NCBI GenBank assembly: GCA_045047105.1 | Contig: JASFYQ010000050.1 | Location: 1-7,948, forward strand | Origin: JADGAU01 sp045047105 | GTDB lineage: Bacteria; Pseudomonadota; Gammaproteobacteria; GRL18 | DNA length: 7,948 bases | Direction: 5' to 3' | Shown: in pieces, positions 1 to 6,122 of the stretch | Layout of the letters: every line of letters begins with the position of its first letter | How positions within the stretch are numbered: the first letter of the stretch is position 1 | The notes under the pieces: model-generated | What the model saw: the letters and a program-made list of their open reading frames with translations, nothing else | The model's database searches: none | What the model was told of the DNA's origin: nothing | Made by a program: the position numbers and the translations under genes

Positions 1-95
1 ACTGTTTATACTTGTAAACGTTATTACCGAATATTAAAATATTCTATATTGCCTTCCCAATTATTAAAAATGAAGGCTTAAAGGTATTATCCTCT

Positions 96-176
96 CTATT
101 TTTTTCCATCACTGATTCTTATCGAAGAATATTTATTGTCTGAGCCTAACGATTCAGGACTGGATGAAAAAAATAG
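96..176. repeat. Imperfect inverted repeat / long stem-loop upstream of the first gene
   Basis: The arm 96-105 (CTATTTTTTT) is perfectly complementary to 167-176 (AAAAAAATAG). The pairing continues inward: C106 with G166, then after a one-base bulge ATC 108-110 with GAT 163-165. A second inner block, CTGATTC at 112-118, pairs with GATTCAG at 151-157 at six of seven positions. A smaller hairpin, ATTCTT-ATCG-AAGAAT, sits at 115-130 and would compete with that inner block. No U-tract follows the outer stem on the + strand, so it is not a standard terminator. It could be a MITE-like remnant, an RNA structure or chance in AT-rich DNA. The pairing is seen; any function is unknown. Confidence 0.45.
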
Positions 177-220
177 ACATGGGTGCATACTGGGATCCCT
201 TTTTAATTATCATGAGTTAA

Positions 221-265
221 ATTAAAAATTAAAAATTAAAAATTGAGAAATTGAGAAATTGAGAA
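221..265 (+). repeat. Compound microsatellite: three ATTAAAA units then three ATTGAGAA units
   Basis: Three perfect 7-bp units (ATTAAAA, 221-241) are followed directly by three perfect 8-bp units (ATTGAGAA, 242-265). The array ends seven bases before the ATG at 273. Each 8-bp unit carries a GAGAA core that is a weak Shine-Dalgarno-like sequence, and the last copy (261-265) lies at ribosome-binding distance from the start codon. No better ribosome binding site is visible for that gene. Unit gain or loss would change leader length and the spacing of purine-rich segments. An effect on translation is inferred. Confidence 0.85.
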
Positions 266-272
266 ATTAAAT

Positions 273-761
273 ATGAATATAGACATTAAACCTATTAAAT
301 TTGGATTGTTTTTAGTGATGCTGACCTTGATCTTTGGATTGGGAATGGGAGTAAGTTTTGGCGTTGCTGAAGACTCAGTAAAGTCATATATTTCAGATGG
401 AGTCGCTTCTCATGCAGATCTCCATGATAAAAAAAGTAACAGTAAAATCTGGAGGTATGCACAAAGAGCCCATTTTCATGCAATGGGCGTTTCTGCTTTT
501 TCTCTGGGTTTGGTGTTACTTATTTTATTTTCATCTCTGAGTAATAGATTAAAAACACTGGCTTCTGTTTTTGTTGGTTTAGGGGGATTATATCCTTTGT
601 CATGGTTCACAATGTTTATTCTTGCTCCAACTATGGGGCGAAGTGCTGCGCACCATCACATATTAACAGAAATATTTACTTATATTGGTACGGGGGGATT
701 ATTTTTAGGTATTTCAATCTTATCTGCTAATTTATTCTTCGATCGTTTTAAGCAAGCTTAA
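273..761 (+). CDS. Uncharacterised four-helix membrane protein with clustered histidines
   Basis: I do not recognise a named family. The 162-residue protein has four likely membrane segments, near residues 10-31, 68-88, 93-117 and 135-155. A polar loop of about 35 residues (33-67) lies between the first two. Histidines cluster at membrane borders: His67 and His69 (motif RAHFHAMG) open helix 2, and a His127-His128-His129 run precedes helix 4. Paired border histidines of this kind can bind heme or metal, so a redox or metal-linked role is possible, but this is inference. A short basic tail follows helix 4. The start at 273 is preceded only by a weak GAGAA purine stretch inside a microsatellite. 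The sulfatase-like gene begins 54 bases after the stop, so the two may be co-transcribed. Confidence 0.8.
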   Translation: MNIDIKPIKFGLFLVMLTLIFGLGMGVSFGVAEDSVKSYISDGVASHADLHDKKSNSKIWRYAQRAHFHAMGVSAFSLGLVLLILFSSLSNRLKTLASVFVGLGGLYPLSWFTMFILAPTMGRSAAHHHILTEIFTYIGTGGLFLGISILSANLFFDRFKQA

Positions 762-815
762 TTCTTCAGCGTGGCGTTACAGATTATTTAATATACTACA
801 AAATAAAATTTATTT

Positions 816-2726
816 ATGCTAAAAAATTTATTCAATAGTCGATTTTCATTAGTGCTTTTACTCATGGGATTATTTATTGCCTTGAGCTTAATTACTCGAA
901 TTATTTTGTTAATAAGCTCGTATGCCGTTGTTGATTTTGGAGCACTAGAACTGGTAAAAATTTTTGTAATTGGTAGTTTTTATGACTTTGTTGCAAGTAT
1001 TTATTATGTTATACCTTTTGCACTGTACGCTGTGATAGTCCCGAATAAATTGTTTAATCACCCTTACCATAAATATATTATCTGGGTGGTTTTATTTAGT
1101 CATATAAATTTTCTTATTTTTAATGTTTTTTCAGAATATTTTTTTTGGGACGAATTCGGGAAGAGATTTAATTTTATTGCTGTTGATTATCTGGTGTATA
1201 CCCATGAAGTTATCAACAATATTATTGAATCTTATCCCATTCCTTTACTTCTGAGTACTATTTTTCTTATTAGTTTAGGTGTTTTTTATTTTATCTACAG
1301 CAAGTCACAAATTTTAAACTATGCTTTTTTTGCTATTCAATCCAGCAGACAGGCACTAGTAATGGCAATGATTTTTATTTTACTGCCGATTTTATTTTTT
1401 AATATATTGAACAAACAGTCGCTAACTAATATTTCATTAAATCAATACCATAATGAATTAGCAAAAAATGGATACTATTCTTTATTTTCAGCCTTTAGGA
1501 ATAATACCTTAGAATATGATGAATTCTATAAAACGAAAGATATAAAAATGATCATGTCCCGCTTAAAAAATTCAACAGGTTTTGATGGAGTGTCTTCAAA
1601 GCTTGTCAAAAAAGAGGGGCCAGAATTAAAACATAATGTCATGCTTATTATGGTGGAAAGTCTTAGTGCAGAATATATGGGGGTTTTTGGAAATACTCAG
1701 GGGCTAACTCCACACCTAGATAAACTGGCTAAACAATCCGTTTTTTTTAATAATTTTTATGCAACTGGAACAAGAACGGTTAGAGGGATGGAGTCTGTTA
1801 TTTTATCTATGGTACCCACTCCAGGTAGAAGTATAGTTAAAAGACCTGATAATCATAATATGTTTTCATCTGGTTTTGTATTCAGGGATAAAGGTTATGA
1901 TAATAAATTTATTTATGCAGGGCATGGTTACTTTGATAATATGAATGACTTTTTTTCTCACAATGGATTCAATGTTGTAGATAGAACAGATATAACAAGT
2001 GATGAAATTACCTTTTCAAATGTTTGGGGAGTCTGTGATGAAGATTTGTTTAACAAAGCATTAAATGAGTCAGATAAATCCTATAAAAAAGGTAAGCCAT
2101 TTTTTAATTTTATTATGACAACATCAAATCATAGGCCCTATACATACCCTGAGGGGAAAATTGATATACCTTCACATACAGGAAGAACAGGAGGAGTTAA
2201 ATATACTGATTTTGCTATTGATCAGTTTATTGATAATGCGAAACAAAAGCCCTGGTTTAAAAATACACTTTTTATTATTGTAGCCGATCATAATGGAGGC
2301 AGTGCGGGCAATGTCTCTCTACCTGTATGGAGATACAAAATTCCTTTTTTAATTTATGCACCTGAGCTCCTAAAGCCAAAAATAATAACTAAATTGTCCA
2401 GCCAGGTAGATTTAATGCCAACTGTATTTTCAATGATGAATTGGAGTTACGAGAGTAAATTTTACGGTTTTGATATCTTGAGTAATAATTTTAAGGAACG
2501 TGCTTTTATTGGAACTTACCAGAAATTGGGTTTTTTACGCAATAATAATTTACTTGTACTAGAACCCGATAAATCTGTTCATGAATACAGCATTTTTAAC
2601 CAAACATTAACGAGTTCAAAATATAAAGAGATGGCTTCTTTAGTTCAGGACGAGCTGGACGCAATAACTTTTTATCAAAGTTCCAGTCACCTATATAAAT
2701 ACAATTTAAATAGGTGGAAGTTGTAA
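816..2726 (+). CDS. LTA-synthase-type sulfatase-fold membrane phosphoglycerol transferase
   Basis: This protein (636 residues) has the LtaS/MdoB layout. About five membrane segments lie in residues 10-200 (near 10-35, 45-75, 87-108, 142-162 and 180-197). An extracytoplasmic alkaline-phosphatase-superfamily domain follows from about 272 to 560. Visible catalytic marks are Glu281 in IMVES (metal ligand), the ATGTRTVRG segment with Thr321 as probable nucleophile, the PTPGRSIVKR block, His439 in TSNHRPY, and Asp491-His492 in VADHN. By family knowledge such enzymes move glycerol-phosphate groups from phosphatidylglycerol to an envelope acceptor. In Gram-negatives the acceptor may be a periplasmic glucan (OpgB/MdoB role); the actual substrate cannot be read here. 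No clear Shine-Dalgarno precedes the ATG. The gene looks more AT-rich than the cytochrome downstream and contains two T8 runs. Confidence 0.9.
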   Translation: MLKNLFNSRFSLVLLLMGLFIALSLITRIILLISSYAVVDFGALELVKIFVIGSFYDFVASIYYVIPFALYAVIVPNKLFNHPYHKYIIWVVLFSHINFLIFNVFSEYFFWDEFGKRFNFIAVDYLVYTHEVINNIIESYPIPLLLSTIFLISLGVFYFIYSKSQILNYAFFAIQSSRQALVMAMIFILLPILFFNILNKQSLTNISLNQYHNELAKNGYYSLFSAFRNNTLEYDEFYKTKDIKMIMSRLKNSTGFDGVSSKLVKKEGPELKHNVMLIMVESLSAEYMGVFGNTQGLTPHLDKLAKQSVFFNNFYATGTRTVRGMESVILSMVPTPGRSIVKRPDNHNMFSSGFVFRDKGYDNKFIYAGHGYFDNMNDFFSHNGFNVVDRTDITSDEITFSNVWGVCDEDLFNKALNESDKSYKKGKPFFNFIMTTSNHRPYTYPEGKIDIPSHTGRTGGVKYTDFAIDQFIDNAKQKPWFKNTLFIIVADHNGGSAGNVSLPVWRYKIPFLIYAPELLKPKIITKLSSQVDLMPTVFSMMNWSYESKFYGFDILSNNFKERAFIGTYQKLGFLRNNNLLVLEPDKSVHEYSIFNQTLTSSKYKEMASLVQDELDAITFYQSSSHLYKYNLNRWKL

Positions 2727-2794
2727 AAATAAAAGTTAAACATTGGACAAAATAAAAGTTAAACATTGAAAAATATAAAAGTATAGAATTGTGA
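2726..2794 (+). repeat. Three tandem 23-bp direct repeats ahead of the cytochrome promoter
   Basis: Units start at 2726, 2749 and 2772. The first two share 20 identical bases (AAAATAAAAGTTAAACATTG at 2726-2745 and 2749-2768). The third (2772-2794) keeps exact register and matches about 15 of those 20 positions, including AAAAGT and ATTG. The array begins on the last base of the upstream stop codon and its third unit contributes the candidate -35 hexamer. A period of 23 bp is close to two helical turns, so equivalent bases face roughly the same side of the DNA. This suits a row of activator or repressor sites, possibly for the response regulator encoded downstream. The repeats are seen; the operator role is inferred. 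Confidence 0.85.
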
Positions 2795-2816
2795 TAAGGT
2801 TCTTACTCATTATATT
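2789..2816 (+). promoter_or_regulatory. Candidate sigma-70 promoter for the cytochrome and two-component operon
   Basis: The -35 TTGTGA (2789-2794, four of six consensus bases) is separated by 16 bp from the -10 TATATT (2811-2816, five of six). This predicts transcription from around 2823 and a leader of about 55 bases to the GTG start. The -35 is embedded in the third 23-bp repeat unit, as in promoters where an activator binds immediately upstream. The weak -35 is consistent with dependence on an activator. In AT-rich DNA such matches arise by chance, but the position is right. Confidence 0.5.
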
Positions 2817-2866
2817 CTCCTGGTATTATCCTAACACTTGTAGATTGTTTTAGTAGTTTCAATTTT

Positions 2867-2871
2867 GGAGG
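2867..2871 (+). promoter_or_regulatory. Strong Shine-Dalgarno deciding the GTG start of the cytochrome
   Basis: GGAGG lies six bases before the GTG at 2878. It is the only near-perfect ribosome binding site in the window. It fixes GTG as the start and suggests higher translation of the cytochrome than of the neighbouring genes, most of which lack a recognisable site. Confidence 0.85.
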
Positions 2872-2877
2872 TTTATT

Positions 2878-5400
2878 GTGAAAACACAAAAAGTATTTTA
2901 TTATCAATTGCTTCTTATTGTTATGTCTTTATTTTTTTCCTTGGTAGCTATTGCAGATGATGACAATGATGGTGAGTATGAATCTGAATATTATTTTAGA
3001 ATCAGTGAGGCAAAGTGGGATGATGAAAAATTAAGACTAAAAATAAAAGGATATGGAGGTAAAGGAAAAAATATTTTAATTTTTAATCGTACTAGTGGAG
3101 AGCAAATAGCCTCTACTCGATCCGATGATAACGAATGGAAAATAAAAATATACAACCTTGCTTCAGTTCCTTGTACTGTGAGAGCGCTCCAATCGGATGG
3201 ACAAACGGATGAAAAACGTGTAGAAGATGCTCCTGATAATTGTGATAATGGCTCGGTTGATAATAATTCACCCCCTTTATCCAGTGGAAACTATACGGTA
3301 TTAGCTGCCAATGACTTAGGCATGCATTGTGCCGATCAGGATTATCGTATTTTTAGTATTTTACCCCCCTATAATGTATTAAATGCTCAGGTAATAAAAA
3401 AAGCCAATAAACCCTTGTTAATGAGCCCTGTAGACGGTATCAAACTTACTTACCGGGCGGTTAATTCAAATTATTTCAGTAGTTTTGATGACCCGACAAT
3501 CTTACCTGATGCAACAGATTCAATAAATACTACCAGTATTAACCTACCGGCAACCAGGGACTCTGTCGCTGTATTTAAAAACAATTTCTGGGATTTAAGT
3601 CCTCCATCGCCTACAGGTATTGATAAAGTGGGGTTTGTTTCTTATGAAGCTTTATTTCCGGTGGATATTTTAGCTTTGTTTCCTTCTACAGCTGATTTGG
3701 GCTTGCCTGCACCTGATTTAGTCAGCCTTTATTTTGGCCCTGATGGTATTATCAACACAGGTGATGAAGATTTAGTAGCACATCAGGCAGCAATGCCTGG
3801 TTTGAATAATATTGCACAAGAGTTTCATGGTTATGTAAAAGATTTTCCATTTTTTGTAAAGTTTTCCATTGGTTATAGAGTCAATAATTTCAATCGCTAC
3901 ACAGCAGAAGGGATTCCAATTTCTACTATTGATGACATGGGGCGCCTTAATCCCTACCCATTAATGAAAGTCGAAGCAAGTGATGAAAATGGCAATATTC
4001 TTGCTGCTGTTGATGTGGTAGTTCCTGTGGCTTCAGAAGCAGATTGTGCAATATGTCATACTACTCAGGCAGTTTGTAATATTGATAAAAGTAAAACATT
4101 GATTTGTGATGATATAGCTAATGCCTTATATCCCAGTGTTGATTTTATTGAAAGTTCCTTGCAGGCCAGTGGAATAATTGGAGCGAGTACTGAGCAAAAA
4201 GTTATTAATAGTGCAAAAACTAATATATTAAGATTACATGACTTTAAACACCAGACCGCTCTTGCAGGTACAGAATCAGATGGTACAAATATCGGCAGTA
4301 CTCCCAATGTAGTTTGTGCTAATTGCCATTATTCACCTGCATTGGATTTAGCGCATCTTGGGCCAATAGATGACAATGGCAAGGAGCAAACACAGCACAT
4401 TAGTATGTCTCGTGCGATGCATGGTGTGCATGGAAACTTAGCCCAAAAAAATGCATTGTATGCTGATTTATTTCCCATTATGCCCCCTCCTGGAGTTGAT
4501 AGAGATCCTCTTGCAGCACAGGATGTGTTATTGAAAACCTGCTATAACTGTCACCCGGGTAAAAAAGCTAAATGCTTGCGGGGAGCAATGGGAGGATCAG
4601 GAACAGTCTGTCAGGATTGTCATGGCCAACTCTCTCAGGTGGGTGATGATTTTACAGAAAACTTCCCTCAAACACATTTTCCTTTACAGGGTTCAGTTGC
4701 TATAAATAAGCGAGTTCCATGGATATCTGAGCCTGCTTGTGACAGTTGTCATGTGGGTGATGTACTTCAGGCTGCACAATTAAAGCAAAATGGTAACCTG
4801 GATGATACAATCATAAATACCAGAGACAAAGCAGGGAATATCGATCAATTGCGATTACTAATGACCTATCGTCTGGCAAACCATAAAGTGACTCCCAATG
4901 CACCCGATAATCTTCCGTTACTTGATTTTCCTGATTCACGTTTTGCCACCACTGAAGGCCTGTATCGTCTAAGTGGGGCTAATAACGGTACAGCTAAAGG
5001 ACATGGAGGTTTAAGTTGTGCAGGTTGTCATGGCAGTACGCATGCCATTTGGCCCAATCAAAATCCATATGCAAATGACAATAAAGCCGCTAATGACATA
5101 CAGGGACATAGTGGTCCTATTATTGAATGTAATAGTTGCCATGAAGGGAGTTTAGGCAATACCCTGGCAGGCCCTCATGGCATGCACCCGGTGGGTAATA
5201 CTTCTTTTTCAGATGGTGGACATGAAGATATGGCAGAGCAGAATAAAAATGCTTGTCAAGCGTGTCATGGAATCAATGGAGAAGGTTCGGTATTATCAAG
5301 GGTTGCAATCAATAGAACCTTAAGCAATGAAGGAAAAATAATTCAATTGAATAAAGGAGAGATGGTAACTTGTGTTTTATGCCATGAAAATAAACTCTAG
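2878..5400 (+). CDS. Secreted nine-heme cytochrome c with a large heme-free N-terminal half
   Basis: The product has 840 residues and a Sec signal peptide; cleavage is likely after Ala26 (motif AIA). The mature N terminus opens with an acidic DxDxDG-like run. Residues about 38-122 look like a small beta-sandwich with a possible Cys99-Cys122 disulfide. A second heme-free domain starts at about 137 with NDLGMHC (145-151) and contains an acidic DGIINTGDED loop (289-298) that may bind calcium. Nine CXXCH sites follow, with first cysteines at 390, 480, 555, 578, 621, 714, 751, 793 and 832; the last heme histidine is four residues from the C terminus. Many extra histidines (MHGVHG, GPHGMH) could be distal ligands, so bis-His hemes are likely. 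It probably acts in electron transfer in the periplasm or at the cell surface. The electron donor and acceptor are unknown. The regulator gene starts 42 bases downstream. Confidence 0.93.
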   Translation: MKTQKVFYYQLLLIVMSLFFSLVAIADDDNDGEYESEYYFRISEAKWDDEKLRLKIKGYGGKGKNILIFNRTSGEQIASTRSDDNEWKIKIYNLASVPCTVRALQSDGQTDEKRVEDAPDNCDNGSVDNNSPPLSSGNYTVLAANDLGMHCADQDYRIFSILPPYNVLNAQVIKKANKPLLMSPVDGIKLTYRAVNSNYFSSFDDPTILPDATDSINTTSINLPATRDSVAVFKNNFWDLSPPSPTGIDKVGFVSYEALFPVDILALFPSTADLGLPAPDLVSLYFGPDGIINTGDEDLVAHQAAMPGLNNIAQEFHGYVKDFPFFVKFSIGYRVNNFNRYTAEGIPISTIDDMGRLNPYPLMKVEASDENGNILAAVDVVVPVASEADCAICHTTQAVCNIDKSKTLICDDIANALYPSVDFIESSLQASGIIGASTEQKVINSAKTNILRLHDFKHQTALAGTESDGTNIGSTPNVVCANCHYSPALDLAHLGPIDDNGKEQTQHISMSRAMHGVHGNLAQKNALYADLFPIMPPPGVDRDPLAAQDVLLKTCYNCHPGKKAKCLRGAMGGSGTVCQDCHGQLSQVGDDFTENFPQTHFPLQGSVAINKRVPWISEPACDSCHVGDVLQAAQLKQNGNLDDTIINTRDKAGNIDQLRLLMTYRLANHKVTPNAPDNLPLLDFPDSRFATTEGLYRLSGANNGTAKGHGGLSCAGCHGSTHAIWPNQNPYANDNKAANDIQGHSGPIIECNSCHEGSLGNTLAGPHGMHPVGNTSFSDGGHEDMAEQNKNACQACHGINGEGSVLSRVAINRTLSNEGKIIQLNKGEMVTCVLCHENKL

Positions 5401-5442
5401 AGTACTATTGATAACAACAATAAACAAGCTACTAAAATTTCT

Positions 5443-6105
5443 ATGAAAATTCTATTTGCCGAAGACAATACTTTATTAGCCGATGGCATTATCCATGCTT
5501 TAACAAAACATAACTATGTAATTAACTGGGTTGATAATGGTGAACATGTTTCACTTGCATTACAAACAGAACAATACGATTTGTTAATATTGGATCTTGG
5601 CCTGCCCAGAAAAGATGGCATTATGGTGTTAAAGCAAATGCGCCAGGATAAGATTAATATTCCGGTATTAATTTTAACTGCCAGAGACAGTCTGGATGAT
5701 AAAGTTTTGGGATTGGATGCGGGAGCGGATGATTATCTGGTTAAGCCTTTTGAGCTGGATGAATTATTAGCAAGAATTCGTGCCTTATTGCGCCGCAGTA
5801 AAGGGCGAATTAGTGAGTTAATAGAATATAAAGGAATTAAAATTGAGCTTTCATCCAGAGGGGTTACTTATCAAGAGCAGCTGGTTAGCCTAACTCGTCG
5901 TGAATTTAACTTATTAGTGGAGCTGTTGGAAAATCGAGGGCGGGTATTAACTCGTGAACAGCTTGAGTCCAGTCTATATAGTCTAGATGATGATGTGGAA
6001 AGTAACGCTTTGGAAGTGCATATACACCATTTACGTAAAAAATTTTTTACTTCATTAATTAAAACCATTCGAGGCATTGGTTATATGATTCAAGTAGAAA
6101 CATAA
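5443..6105 (+). CDS. OmpR/PhoB-family response regulator, QseB/PmrA-like
   Basis: The protein has 220 residues, the usual length for this family. The N-terminal receiver domain (1 to about 115) has the acidic pair Glu7-Asp8, phospho-acceptor Asp51 in LILDLGLP, Thr79 in LTAR, and Lys101 in VKPF. The DNA-binding winged helix spans about 125-218, with the recognition-region pattern LTRREFNLL, VLTREQL, and VESNALEVHIHHLRKKF followed by IRGIGYMI. All key receiver residues are present, so it should be phosphorylated normally. It sits between the cytochrome and its kinase, 42 and 17 bases from them, as the middle gene of a likely operon. No Shine-Dalgarno is visible; the start lies in an AT-rich leader ending ATTTCT. 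By similarity it belongs to the group that binds TTAA-type direct repeats. The targets here are inferred, not shown. Confidence 0.95.
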   Translation: MKILFAEDNTLLADGIIHALTKHNYVINWVDNGEHVSLALQTEQYDLLILDLGLPRKDGIMVLKQMRQDKINIPVLILTARDSLDDKVLGLDAGADDYLVKPFELDELLARIRALLRRSKGRISELIEYKGIKIELSSRGVTYQEQLVSLTRREFNLLVELLENRGRVLTREQLESSLYSLDDDVESNALEVHIHHLRKKFFTSLIKTIRGIGYMIQVET

Positions 6106-6122
6106 ATAACAATAATATTTCT

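Noticed and set aside
2..37. Possible tail of an upstream gene (LFILVNVITEY then stop)
   Set aside because: Only eleven codons before the stop and no family signature; another frame is open to 81, so neither can be supported.
12..40. Possible promoter TTGTAA-N17-TAAAAT
   Set aside because: Reasonable hexamers, but more than 230 bases before the first gene and easily found by chance in such AT-rich DNA.
51..77. GCCTTC/GAAGGC hairpin as terminator
   Set aside because: Six-pair stem with a 15-base loop and no U-run on either strand.
192..204. GGGATCCC palindrome followed by TTTTT as terminator
   Set aside because: The palindrome has no loop, so it cannot form a normal intrinsic terminator hairpin.
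295..483. Reverse-strand open frame of 62 codons
   Set aside because: Lies fully inside the membrane protein gene on the other strand, with no recognisable domain and no upstream signals.
816..2726. Arylsulfatase
   Set aside because: Lacks the CxPxR formylglycine motif; the membrane segments and GTRT/PTPGRS blocks point to the LtaS/MdoB branch.
4065..4307. Reverse-strand open frame of 80 codons
   Set aside because: Lies inside the cytochrome gene, whose heme motifs prove the + strand frame; the reverse product has no domain.
5871..6077. Reverse-strand open frame of 68 codons
   Set aside because: Opposite the DNA-binding domain of the response regulator; a Ser/Arg-rich shadow translation.
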